From assembly GCF_012103215.1 (NCBI RefSeq), contig NZ_JAAVNE010000008.1:90304-154303 (forward strand): a DNA stretch of 64,000 bases, given 5' to 3'. The notes below the pieces were generated by a model. That model was not told the origin of the DNA. It saw nothing but the letters and a program-made list of their open reading frames with translations, and made no database searches. The translations under genes were made by a program, and so were the position numbers. This DNA comes from Falsiroseomonas selenitidurans. Its GTDB lineage: Bacteria; Pseudomonadota; Alphaproteobacteria; Acetobacterales; Acetobacteraceae. Shown here in pieces: positions 24,943 through 33,068 of this stretch. Every line of letters begins with the position of its first letter. Position 1 is the stretch's first letter.

Positions 24943-26196
24943 ATGGCGGAGCGGGCCGATCTGCCGGGGATGCAGCAGATCAAATCGCCCGACCGGCCGC
25001 CCGACTGGCTCACCGACCGGGCCGCCACGCTCCGCCACCTCGCCGGATTCGCGGCGCGCATGGGGCCCGATTATGCGCAGGGTCGCAACAGCGACCTCGG
25101 CCCGGGCGCGCCCGCCGCCGTCTCCCGCCTCTCGCCCGCCTTGCGCCACCGGCTGGTGACGGAGGCGGAGGTGGTGGGCACGGCGCTGGCCGCGCAGGGG
25201 GCGGAGCCGGCCTCGAAATTCATCGAGGAGGTGTTCTGGCGCAGCTACTGGAAGGGCTTTCTCCAACTGCGCCCGGCCCTGTGGGAGGATTACCGGCAGG
25301 GCCTGGCGGAGGATCTGGCGCTGGCCGCCCGGGATGCCGGGCTGCGCGCGCGGCTGGCGGCGGCGGAGGCCGGCGCCACCGGCATCGCCGCCTTCGATGC
25401 CTGGGCGGCAGAACTGCGCGACCATGGCTGGCTGCACAACCACGCCCGGATGTGGTTCGCCAGCATCTGGGTCTTCACGCTGCGCCTGCCCTGGCGGCTC
25501 GGCGCCGACCTGTTCCTGCGCCAGCTGCGGGATGGCGATGCGGCCTCCAACACCCTGTCCTGGCGCTGGGTGGCCGGGCTGCACACGCCGGGCAAGGTCT
25601 ATGTGGCGCGGGCGGAGAACATCGCCCGCTTCACCGGCGGCCGCTTCAACCCCGCCGGGCAATTGGCGGAGGATGCGGCACCGCCGCCACCCGAGCCGCT
25701 GCCGCCGCCGCGCCCGCTGCCGCCGGCCGGGCCACTCGCCGGGCGCCTGCCGCCCGGCCCGCTGGCGCTGCTGCTGCACGAGGACGACCTGCACCCGGAA
25801 AGCCTGTTGCCGCCCGGCGTGCGCATCGCCGCCATCGCCGGCCTGGCCTCCCCCCGCGCGCGTTCGCCGCTCGGCTGCGCAGCCCTGGTGGAGCGCCATG
25901 TGCAGGCCTGCCTGGCCGATGGCCTGGGCCGCGCCGCGGCGCGGTTCGGCGTGGCGGCGCAGCCATTGGCGGCGGCGGCGGTGCCGGGCTGGGCCGCCGC
26001 GCATGGCCTGCCGGTGGTGATGGCGGAGCCGCCCATGGGCTGGAACCCGGCCGCCACGCTGCTGCCCGGCGCCATCCTGCTGCGCCGCGACTGGGACGCG
26101 GCCTGCTGGCCGGCGGCGACCCGCGGCTTCTTCGCCTTCAGAGAGCGGATCCCGGCATGGCTCCGGGAACTGGCCCCTTCGCCGCCTTCGGCTTGA
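24943..26196 (+). CDS. Photolyase-like FAD-binding domain protein
   Basis: A 417-residue protein whose first ~240 residues match the helical FAD-binding domain of cryptochromes and photolyases: MGPDYAQGRNSDLGPG, VSRLSPALRHRLVTE, FIEEVFWRSYWKGFLQLRP and NHARMWFASIWVFTL. The N-terminal antenna domain that normally precedes it is absent. Instead a Pro-rich linker (about residues 245-268) leads to a C-terminal alpha/beta-looking segment starting PLALLLHEDDLHPESLLPPG. ATG 24943 is used; the in-frame ATG at 24970 is an alternative. The last 59 bases overlap the converging glycosylase. A DNA-repair role with the neighbouring AlkA-type enzyme is plausible but unproven. Confidence 0.82.
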   Translation: MAERADLPGMQQIKSPDRPPDWLTDRAATLRHLAGFAARMGPDYAQGRNSDLGPGAPAAVSRLSPALRHRLVTEAEVVGTALAAQGAEPASKFIEEVFWRSYWKGFLQLRPALWEDYRQGLAEDLALAARDAGLRARLAAAEAGATGIAAFDAWAAELRDHGWLHNHARMWFASIWVFTLRLPWRLGADLFLRQLRDGDAASNTLSWRWVAGLHTPGKVYVARAENIARFTGGRFNPAGQLAEDAAPPPPEPLPPPRPLPPAGPLAGRLPPGPLALLLHEDDLHPESLLPPGVRIAAIAGLASPRARSPLGCAALVERHVQACLADGLGRAAARFGVAAQPLAAAAVPGWAAAHGLPVVMAEPPMGWNPAATLLPGAILLRRDWDAACWPAATRGFFAFRERIPAWLRELAPSPPSA

Positions 26197-26833
26197 GGCT
26201 GCCTGCCTTCGCCGCATCCGCCGCGCGCCACAGATACCAGGCGGCGACGGACCGGTAGGGCGCCCAGGCGGCGCCGATCTCGGCGAGTTCCTTCGGCTTC
26301 GGCTGTGCCTCCAGCCCGGCCGAGACCCGCCAGCCCTCCCGCACCCCGAAATCGTCGATCGGCAGCACGTCGCGCCGGCCGAGGGTGAAGATCAGCAGCA
26401 TCTCCACCGTCCAGCGGCCGACGCCGCGGATCGCCACGAGCCGTTCCACCAGCGCCTCGTCCGGCAGCCGCGCGGCGACCCTGGCGCTCGGCACCAGGCC
26501 GCCGGCGGCCTTCTCCGCGATGTCGCGGATGGCGGCGACCTTGTTGCCGGAAAGCCCGCAGCCGCGCAGCGCCTCCGCCGGCATCGCCAGCACCTGCGCC
26601 GGGGTGGGGAAGGGCATGCCGGGGAACAGCGCCACGAAACGGCCGAGGATCGCCTCCGCCGCGCGGCCATGCACCTGCTGGTGGGCGATGGCGCGGACCA
26701 GCGCCTCGTAGGGGTCGCGCAGCGCGGGCACCAGCGTGCAGGGGCCGATGCGGCGGATCACGGCGCGCAGCACCGGGTCCTGCCGCAGGTGACGAAGCGC
26801 GGTCGGGCCGGCGAAGGGGCGGGGGGTGGTCAT
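26138..26833 (-). CDS. DNA-3-methyladenine glycosylase II family protein (HhH-GPD)
   Basis: A 231-residue base-excision glycosylase of the AlkA/MAG type, shorter than E. coli AlkA because the N-terminal beta domain is missing. The helix-hairpin-helix reads LVAIRGVGRWTVEMLL, and the catalytic Asp lies in VLPIDDFGVREG. IAHQQVHGRAAEAIL is the usual substrate-pocket helix. It excises alkylated purines from DNA. It starts at ATG 26833 and overlaps the photolyase-like gene by 59 bases at its 3' end, leaving an Ala/Lys/Pro-rich tail that is probably dispensable. Confidence 0.92.
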   Translation of the reverse strand: MTTPRPFAGPTALRHLRQDPVLRAVIRRIGPCTLVPALRDPYEALVRAIAHQQVHGRAAEAILGRFVALFPGMPFPTPAQVLAMPAEALRGCGLSGNKVAAIRDIAEKAAGGLVPSARVAARLPDEALVERLVAIRGVGRWTVEMLLIFTLGRRDVLPIDDFGVREGWRVSAGLEAQPKPKELAEIGAAWAPYRSVAAWYLWRAADAAKAGSLKPKAAKGPVPGAMPGSAL

Positions 26834-26883
26834 GGGGCCGAGGCTAGCCTGAAGCGGCGCGCGGTGCAGCCATGCGCGATTTT

Positions 26884-26897
26884 TGAGCGGTCGCTCA
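26884..26897. promoter_or_regulatory. Palindromic operator-like site TGAGCGGTCGCTCA
   Basis: A palindrome with 6-bp arms and a two-base centre lies in the 204-bp divergent region between the glycosylase and the haloperoxidase-like gene. Size and symmetry are like operators of TetR-family repressors. No regulator gene is adjacent. Role is inference. Confidence 0.4.
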
Positions 26898-27037
26898 TGT
26901 CAGCCACGCAACCGGCGCCATGCAGAAAAATCGTTGAAAATGAGGGGCGTGAGATTCGTTTCCCTGTGTTTCGCTGCGCTTGCGCAACCCTTTCGGCGTG
27001 GGTCCAGATGCGCCCGCCTGCCAAGGGAGAGACCGAG

Positions 27038-28834
27038 ATGACGTCGCACCCCACCCCCCTGATGCCGCAAGGGCCGAGCCCGAACGGCGACGAGACGACC
27101 CACGGGAAGGACAGCGCCTTCCCCTTCATCGGCAATTTCCACAAGACCCTGCCGCATGACCGCTTCGGCATGGTCGACCCCGCCGCCTACGAGGTCTTCC
27201 GCCAGGCGGCGGCGGACACACGGCCGGGGCCGGCCGCGCCGGACTATGAATCGCTCGGTGGCGGCGCGGTGCCGCCCGGCAGCATCCCCGCCGGCAATCG
27301 CAGCGCCGCGCCCTTGGTCAGCCCTCAGGCCGGCCGGGCGCGCGAATTGCTCGGGCTCGACCCGTTCCAGGTGAACCTCTGGCCCGCGCCGAAGGTGCTC
27401 TCCGACAGCACGGCGGCGGAGATGACGGAGCTGTTCTGGATGGCGCTGTGGCGCGACGTCCCGTTCGACGCGCTGCAAGGGGGCGATGCCGCCACCATGG
27501 CGTCGGTGCAGGATGCGGTGGCGGAGCTGACGCCGATCTTTGAGCGCGCCATCGCCGCCGATGGCGAGTCCGGCATCCGGCCCGGCCTCGACCTGCCGAT
27601 GGACGCGCAGGGGCGGCTCGACCTCAACCCGATGACGCTGTTCCGCAGCGGCTTCCAGGACGAGCAGCTTGGCCCGATGGTCAGCCAGTTCTTCCTGCAC
27701 GACGTGCCCTTCGGCACGCAGACCATCAGGCAGACCCAGTTCCCCTACGCGCCGCGCCGCGACTACCTGCAGAACACGCAGGACTGGCTGATGGCGCAGA
27801 ACATCGGCCGCGACACGCATGGGCGCCCCTACCCTAACGCCAACGACTTCGGGGACGACAATGCCGCCTATGAGCCCGGCAACGCGCAGCGCTACATCGG
27901 CAGCATGCGCGACCTGGCGCGCTTCGTGCACAAGGATGCGCTGCACCAGGCCTATTTCAACGCCGCCCTGCTGCTGCTGGACTGGGGGGCGCCGTTCGAT
28001 GCCGGCAACCCCTATGCCAGCCGGCTGAGCCGCCAGGCCGGCTTCGCCACGCTGGGCGGGCCGAACCTGCTGACCATGGTCTCCGAGGTCGCCTCCCGCG
28101 CCCTGAAGGTGGTGTGGCGGCAGAAGTGGATGGTGCATCGCCGCCTGCGGCCGGAAGCCTATGGCGGGCTGATGACCATGCAGCACGTCCACGACAAGGC
28201 CATCGGCCTGCCGGACTGGGTCTTCACCACGCGCGCCGCCGCCGCCATCCGGCAGAAGAACCACGCCGCGAATGCGGGCACGGCGCATGCGGCGGAGGAC
28301 AATTTCCTGCTGCCCATGGCCTTCACCAGCGGCGCGCCGGCGCACCCCGCCTATGGCGCCGGCCACGCGACCGTCGCCGGCGCCTGCGTCACCGTGCTGA
28401 AGGCGTGGTTCGAGGAGAAGCACCCGATCAAGGGCCTGGTCGAGGCTTCGCGCCACCCGCAGACGCGCGCGGTGCAGCGCCTCTTGCAGCCGACGGTCAC
28501 GGCGGGTGCGCTGCCGGCCTATGCCGGCGCCGATGCCGGGGCGATGACGGTGGGCGGCGAGCTGAACAAGATCGCCAGCAACGTCGCCATGGGCCGCACC
28601 ATGGGCGGCGTGCACTGGCGCAGCGACAACACCCGCAGCCTGCGGCTGGGGGAGGCGATCGCCACCGTCATCATGGCGCGGGAGGTGAAGGAGTATGCGG
28701 AGGCCGATGTCAGCTTCCGCTATTGCAGCTTCGACCGGCACGAGGTGCTGATCGACCCGTCCGGCGTGAAGGTGCCGGGCGACCCGCCATTGCAGGCCTG
28801 GTATGCCGGGCTGCTGGCCCGCTGCGGCATCTGA
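27038..28834 (+). CDS. Vanadium-dependent haloperoxidase homologue (algal bromoperoxidase type)
   Basis: A 598-residue protein of the PAP2/vanadium haloperoxidase superfamily, closest in motifs to red-algal bromoperoxidases. Vanadate-site residues: Lys363 in RQKWMVHRRLRPEAYGG, Gly442-His443 in HPAYGAGHATVAGACVT, and Arg520/His526 in GRTMGGVHWRSDN, with the Arg-to-His spacing of the algal enzymes. The Ser that normally precedes Gly-His is Ala441. Such enzymes oxidise halide with hydrogen peroxide, or act as phosphatases. No signal peptide is visible. ATG 27038 has AAGGGAG eight to nine bases upstream. The divergent region carries a palindromic site. Confidence 0.88.
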   Translation: MTSHPTPLMPQGPSPNGDETTHGKDSAFPFIGNFHKTLPHDRFGMVDPAAYEVFRQAAADTRPGPAAPDYESLGGGAVPPGSIPAGNRSAAPLVSPQAGRARELLGLDPFQVNLWPAPKVLSDSTAAEMTELFWMALWRDVPFDALQGGDAATMASVQDAVAELTPIFERAIAADGESGIRPGLDLPMDAQGRLDLNPMTLFRSGFQDEQLGPMVSQFFLHDVPFGTQTIRQTQFPYAPRRDYLQNTQDWLMAQNIGRDTHGRPYPNANDFGDDNAAYEPGNAQRYIGSMRDLARFVHKDALHQAYFNAALLLLDWGAPFDAGNPYASRLSRQAGFATLGGPNLLTMVSEVASRALKVVWRQKWMVHRRLRPEAYGGLMTMQHVHDKAIGLPDWVFTTRAAAAIRQKNHAANAGTAHAAEDNFLLPMAFTSGAPAHPAYGAGHATVAGACVTVLKAWFEEKHPIKGLVEASRHPQTRAVQRLLQPTVTAGALPAYAGADAGAMTVGGELNKIASNVAMGRTMGGVHWRSDNTRSLRLGEAIATVIMAREVKEYAEADVSFRYCSFDRHEVLIDPSGVKVPGDPPLQAWYAGLLARCGI

Positions 28835-28840
28835 CGGGCG

Positions 28841-28866
28841 GGCGGAGGGGGCGTGCCCCCTCCGCC
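28841..28866. terminator. 12-bp GC hairpin between convergent genes
   Basis: GGCGGAGGGGGC (28841-28852) pairs perfectly with 28855-28866 between the haloperoxidase homologue and TRAP operon 1, which converge here. No T-tract. Probably a bidirectional terminator. Confidence 0.6.
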
Positions 28867-28872
28867 ACCGGC

Positions 28873-30150
28873 TTACCGGAACACCATCTGCGGCAGCGCC
28901 ATGGCGATCCAGGGCACGTAGGTGATCAGCATCAGGCAGGCGAAGATCACGCCGATGAACACCGGCAGGTAGCGCATCATCTTGTCCACGCTGGTGCCGG
29001 CCACCTGCGCCGCGGCGAAGAGGTTCACGCCGAAGGGCGGCGTGATCATGCCCATCGCCAGGTTCACCACCATGATGGTGCCGAAATGCACGCCATCGAT
29101 GCCGAAGCGCTGCGCGGTTTCCTGCAGCACCGGGGCCAGCACGATGATCGAGGCGCTGGTCTCCACGAACATGCCGATGACGAACAGGAACAGGTTCACG
29201 CCCAGCAGGTACAGCGCGGCGCCGTCGAAGGTGGTGACGAGCCACGCCGCGGCCGCATCCGGCACGCCCTGCCGGTTCAGCAGCCAGGAGAAGACGGCCG
29301 CGCAGGCGATGATGAACAGGATCACCGCGCTGCTGATGACCGACCGGCGGAAGATCGGATACAGATCCCGCCAGCCGATCTCCCGGTGCAGGAACATGCC
29401 GACCAGGACCGCATAGGCCACGGCGATGACGCTGGCTTCGGTCGGTGTGGTGATGCCGCCATAGATGCCGCCCAGCACCACCACCGGCATGAAGAGCGCG
29501 AAGCCGGCCTGGCGGGTCGCCACCAGGAAGGGCAGGCGGCCCTCGCCATCCTGCAGGCCCCAGCCCTTGATGCGGCACCAGACCAGCACCGTGCCGACCA
29601 GCGCGCCGGCGATGAGCAGGCCCGGGCCGAAGCCGGCGATGAACAGTTCCGGGATGCTGACCTGCGTGGTCACGCCGTAGAGGATCATCGGGATCGAGGG
29701 CGGGATCACCACCCCGAGTTCGGCCGATGTCGCCTGCAGCGCCGCGGCGAAGGCCACCGGGTAGCCGGCGCGCACCAGCGCCGGGATCATGATGGCGCCG
29801 ACGGCAAAGGTGGTGGCGACGGAACTGCCGCTGATGGCGGCGAAGATCATGCAGGTCAGCACGCAGGTGGCCGGCAGGCCGCCCTGGATGCCGCCGACGA
29901 TGGATTGCGCGAAGGCCACCAGGCGGCGGGAAATGCCGCCGACATCCATCAGGTTGCCCGCCAGGATGAAGAAGGGAATGGCGGCGAGCGGGAACTTGTC
30001 CAGCGCCACGAACAATTGCTGCGCGGCGACGATCAGCGGGAAGCTGGTGAAGCCGGCGATGCCGACCAGGGCTGCGATGCCGATGGCGATCGCGACCGGG
30101 ATGCTGGCCGCGAACAGCACCAGCATCACCGTAAGCATCGTGCCGCTCAT
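28873..30150 (-). CDS. TRAP transporter large permease (DctM)
   Basis: A 425-residue inner-membrane permease, the 12-14-helix subunit that carries substrate with sodium or proton flow. Hallmarks: IPFFILAGNLMDVGGISRRL, IFAAISGSSVATTFAVGAIMIP, VVIPPSIPMILYG, and TPTEASVIAVAYAV, ending in MGMITPPFGVNLF. ATG 30150 (MSGTMLTVML) is chosen as the residue just before the first helix. It is the last gene of a minus-strand operon (two DctP, DctQ, DctM) with DctQ 31 bases upstream. Ligand class is unknown; the receptors suggest an organic acid. Confidence 0.94.
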   Translation of the reverse strand: MSGTMLTVMLVLFAASIPVAIAIGIAALVGIAGFTSFPLIVAAQQLFVALDKFPLAAIPFFILAGNLMDVGGISRRLVAFAQSIVGGIQGGLPATCVLTCMIFAAISGSSVATTFAVGAIMIPALVRAGYPVAFAAALQATSAELGVVIPPSIPMILYGVTTQVSIPELFIAGFGPGLLIAGALVGTVLVWCRIKGWGLQDGEGRLPFLVATRQAGFALFMPVVVLGGIYGGITTPTEASVIAVAYAVLVGMFLHREIGWRDLYPIFRRSVISSAVILFIIACAAVFSWLLNRQGVPDAAAAWLVTTFDGAALYLLGVNLFLFVIGMFVETSASIIVLAPVLQETAQRFGIDGVHFGTIMVVNLAMGMITPPFGVNLFAAAQVAGTSVDKMMRYLPVFIGVIFACLMLITYVPWIAMALPQMVFR

Positions 30151-30181
30151 CGGCTGCGCTTTCCCATCGAACGGTGCAGGC

Positions 30182-30784
30182 TCATACCGCGCTCTCCAGT
30201 TCCTCGTTGCGGCGGTCGAGGAAATGCCCGATCGCGCCGAGCATCGCGAAGGCCGCGCCGAGCGGGATCGCGGCATAGCCCCAGGACATGGAGACCTCGA
30301 GCCCCGCCATTTCCTGGAACTGCACGCGCTGCGCCATGATCCAGCCGAACCAGAAGGTGACGCCAAGGAAGGACAGCGTGCAGGCAAGCGACGCGGCCTC
30401 GATGGCGCGACGCAGGACGCCGCCGGTCAGACGGTGCGCCACGTCGATCGACACCAGCGCGCCCGCCCGCAGCGCCACGCCGACGCCGATATAGGCCATC
30501 CAGACCAGCGCGGTACGGACCAGCGCCTCGGACCAGATGGAAGGCGTTTCGGTGGCGAAGCGCGCAAACACCTGCCACAGCCCCGCCAGCACCGCGATGG
30601 CCAGTGCCAGGCAGGCCAGCAGCGCCGCGATGAAGGTGACGATGCGGTCCAGGCGCAGCAGCGCCGCCCGGATCGTGCCGCGGGTCCCGCCGCCGGGCCC
30701 GGACCCGACCCACAGCGCCAGCAGCACGACGGCGAGCGTCGCCGCCCCCGTCACCTGCAACGGCACCACGTTCATCATGTTCAT
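30182..30784 (-). CDS. TRAP transporter small permease (DctQ)
   Basis: A 200-residue membrane protein with about five hydrophobic segments, one of them an extra N-terminal helix beyond the four usual in DctQ. The family motif region is FATETPSIWSEALVRTALVWMAYIGVGVALRAGALVSIDV, seen here in fragments WSEALVRTALVWMAYIG and GALVSIDVAH. It pairs with DctM to form the membrane complex. ATG 30784 is 49 bases after the DctP stop. An alternative ATG at 30775 would remove three residues. Confidence 0.92.
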   Translation of the reverse strand: MNMMNVVPLQVTGAATLAVVLLALWVGSGPGGGTRGTIRAALLRLDRIVTFIAALLACLALAIAVLAGLWQVFARFATETPSIWSEALVRTALVWMAYIGVGVALRAGALVSIDVAHRLTGGVLRRAIEAASLACTLSFLGVTFWFGWIMAQRVQFQEMAGLEVSMSWGYAAIPLGAAFAMLGAIGHFLDRRNEELESAV

Positions 30785-30833
30785 CGCGTTGCTTCCGGCT
30801 CTCGAAGGGGCGGGGCGCCGTGGCCGTTCCCGC

Positions 30834-31814
30834 TCAGTTGGCGCGCCAGTCGCGGATGCGGCGCAGCGTGGCGGAATCCAGCGTCCGCTCCCACTCCGCG
30901 AAGGCCGGGGCCAGCGCCGCCTGGAAGGCGGCGGTGTCCACCTGGGTGATCACCGTCATGCCGCGGCGGCGCAGCTCGGCCACGCCGGCCTCGTCATCCG
31001 CGCTGACCCGGGCGCGGTTGGCGACCTGCGCCTCACGCGCCGCCTGCTGGAACAGGGCGCGATCCGCCTGGCTCAGCCGCGCGATCATCGCCGGGTTGCA
31101 GATCATCACCTGCGGCGAATAGACGTGGCGCGTCATCGTCATGTAGCGCTGCACCTGGTTCAGGTTGTTCGCCACGATGACCGAGATCGGGTTTTCCTGC
31201 CCATCGACGGTGCCCTGCTGCAGGGCCGGCACCAGTTCGGAAAACGCCATCGGCGTCGGCAGCGCGCCGAGCGTGGTGAAGGCGCGCATGTGCACCTGGT
31301 TTTCCATGGTGCGGATCTTCAGGCCGCGCACATCGGCCGGCGTGTTCACCTCGCGCCGGGAATTGGTCAGGTTGCGGAAGCCGTTCTCGATCCAGATCAC
31401 GCCCACCAGGCCGCGCGCCGGGAAGCGCGCCAGCACCTGCTGGCCGATCTCCGAATCCAGCACGCCGCGGGCATGGGCTGCGTCGCGGAACAGGAAGGGC
31501 ACGTCGAACAGCCGCACTTCCGGCACGAAGTTGCCGACCGGGCCGGTGGAGGTGAAGGTGCAGTCGATGGTGCCGATCTGCACGCTCTCGACCATCTCGC
31601 GCTCGTTGTCGTTGCGCTGGGTGGCGACGCGGTAGCGCCCGCCGGTCAGGCGTTCCAGCGCTTCCTTGAAGGTGCTGGCGCCGACGCCGGTGTGGCTGTT
31701 CAGCGGCAGGGCGTGCTGCACCGTCAGCTCGGTCTGCGCCAGCGCCGGGGCGGCGCCAAGGGCGAACGGCAGCACGAGCGCGGCGGCCTGGGCCACGCGG
31801 CGGATCATGGTCAT
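30834..31814 (-). CDS. TRAP transporter substrate-binding protein (DctP), copy 1
   Basis: A 326-residue periplasmic receptor. The signal MTMIRRVAQAAALVLPF ends ALAQ. DctP motifs: HALPLNSHTGVGASTFKEAL, the ligand-binding Arg region VRGLKIRTMENQVHMRAF, and VDGQENPISVIVANN. ATG 31814 has GGGAGAG seven bases upstream. It is a close tandem paralogue of the gene at 31977-32948: long identical stretches occur in LDSEIGQ, NSRREVNTPADVRGLK and MAFSELVPALQQGTVDGQE. A perfect 30-bp palindrome separates them. It is followed by DctQ and DctM and is probably their dedicated receptor. Confidence 0.94.
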   Translation of the reverse strand: MTMIRRVAQAAALVLPFALGAAPALAQTELTVQHALPLNSHTGVGASTFKEALERLTGGRYRVATQRNDNEREMVESVQIGTIDCTFTSTGPVGNFVPEVRLFDVPFLFRDAAHARGVLDSEIGQQVLARFPARGLVGVIWIENGFRNLTNSRREVNTPADVRGLKIRTMENQVHMRAFTTLGALPTPMAFSELVPALQQGTVDGQENPISVIVANNLNQVQRYMTMTRHVYSPQVMICNPAMIARLSQADRALFQQAAREAQVANRARVSADDEAGVAELRRRGMTVITQVDTAAFQAALAPAFAEWERTLDSATLRRIRDWRAN

Positions 31815-31938
31815 CGATGAGCTCTCCCTGGATGAGCCCCGTTGGATCGGCGCCCTATGCACAAGCCGTATAGAAGGATTGCGGCGGGAGCATCAATCCT
31901 GCGGGAGCCACGCAGGCGGCCTCGCGCGTCGATTCAAT

Positions 31939-31968
31939 CACCGGGGCGCGGAATTCCGCGCCCCGGTG
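31939..31968. terminator. Perfect 30-bp palindrome between two DctP genes
   Basis: A 30-base perfect palindrome (arms CACCGGGGCGCGGAA / TTCCGCGCCCCGGTG) lies nine bases after the stop of the upstream DctP copy on the minus strand. It would form a very stable RNA hairpin, probably an intercistronic terminator or 3' stabiliser that keeps the first receptor mRNA abundant relative to the permease genes. A DNA operator is the alternative reading. Confidence 0.6.
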
Positions 31969-31976
31969 GCCCCGCC

Positions 31977-32948
31977 TCAGTTCGGCTGCCAGGCGCGGAT
32001 GCGGCGCAGCAGGGCGCCGTCCAGCGTCCGCTCATACTCGGTGAAGGCCGCGGCCAGCGCCTGCTGGAAGGCGGCGCTGTCCACCTGCGTCACCACCGTC
32101 ATGCCGCGGCGGCGCAGCTCCGCCACGCCGGACTGCTCATCGGCCGTGACGCGCGCGCGGTTGGCGGCGGCGGCGGCCTTGGCGGCTTCCAGGAAGGCGG
32201 CGCGATCGGCCGCCGACAGGCGCGCCAGCATCGCCGGGTTGCAGATCAGGATGGCCGGCGAATAGACGTGGCCGGTCAGCGTCAGGAAGCGCTGCACCTG
32301 GTTCAGGTTGTTCGCGACGATGACCGGGATCGGGTTCTCCTGCCCGTCCACGGTGCCCTGCTGCAGCGCGGGGACGAGTTCGGAGAAGGCCATCGGCGTC
32401 GGCAGCGCGCCGAGGGTGGAGAAGGCGCGCATGTGCACCTGGTTCTCCATGGTGCGCACCTTCAGGCCGCGCACATCGGCGGGCGTGTTCACCTCGCGCC
32501 GCGAATTCGTCAGGTGGCGGAAGCCGTTCTCCATCCACACGACGCCGGCAAGGCCGCGGGCGGAAAAGCGGCCCAGCATGGTCTGGCCGATTTCGCTGTC
32601 CAGCACGCCGCGGGCATGGGCGGTGTCGCGGAACAGGAAGGGCACGTCGAGGTTGCGCGTCTCCGGCACGAAATTGCCGACCGGGCCGGTGGAGGTGATG
32701 ACACATTCGATGGTGCCGATCTGCACGCTCTCGATCGCCTCGCGCTCATTGTCGTTGCGCTGGATGACGACGCTGTAGCGGCCGGCGGAGGCGCGCTCGA
32801 AGCTTTCCTTCAGCGCGGTGGCACCGGCGCCGTAATGGCTGTTCAGCGGCAGCGGGTGCTGGATGGTGATCTGCGTCTGCGCCATGGCCGGGGCCGCGAG
32901 CGGCAGCGCCAGCGTGGCGGCAAGGGCCAGGCGGCGGGTCATCTTCAT
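31977..32948 (-). CDS. TRAP transporter substrate-binding protein (DctP), copy 2
   Basis: A 323-residue DctP receptor with signal MKMTRRLALAATLALPLAAP ending AMAQ. Motifs: HPLPLNSHYGAGATALKESF, VRGLKVRTMENQVHMRAF and VDGQENPIPVIVANN. ATG 32948 is chosen; a TTG at 32951 would add one residue. It is first in the minus-strand TRAP operon and very similar to copy 1, with differences mainly in the lobe strands (for example ECVITSTG against DCTFTSTG), so the two receptors may widen the ligand range of one permease or be differently expressed. Confidence 0.93.
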   Translation of the reverse strand: MKMTRRLALAATLALPLAAPAMAQTQITIQHPLPLNSHYGAGATALKESFERASAGRYSVVIQRNDNEREAIESVQIGTIECVITSTGPVGNFVPETRNLDVPFLFRDTAHARGVLDSEIGQTMLGRFSARGLAGVVWMENGFRHLTNSRREVNTPADVRGLKVRTMENQVHMRAFSTLGALPTPMAFSELVPALQQGTVDGQENPIPVIVANNLNQVQRFLTLTGHVYSPAILICNPAMLARLSAADRAAFLEAAKAAAAANRARVTADEQSGVAELRRRGMTVVTQVDSAAFQQALAAAFTEYERTLDGALLRRIRAWQPN

Positions 32949-33020
32949 CAAGGCGGTTCACTCCCCGTATGCGGCCACCCGGTTCGGCGACCCCGATGGG
33001 GTGCGGTATAGGTGAAGGCG

Positions 33021-33044
33021 GGGCGGGGCCACAATGCCCCGCCC
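33021..33044. terminator. Hairpin after the terC-like gene
   Basis: GGGCGGGGC (33021-33029) and GCCCCGCCC (33036-33044) form a perfect 9-bp stem with a six-base loop, 24 bases past the TerC-family stop on the minus strand. No T-tract. It probably ends that transcript before the TRAP operon. Confidence 0.55.
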
Positions 33045-33068
33045 GAGGCCCGATTCAGCGGCTTCCGC

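Noticed and set aside
26900..29578. 892-codon minus-strand open frame opposite the haloperoxidase homologue
   Set aside because: Shadow of the plus-strand gene and of another frame of DctM; no recognisable protein family.
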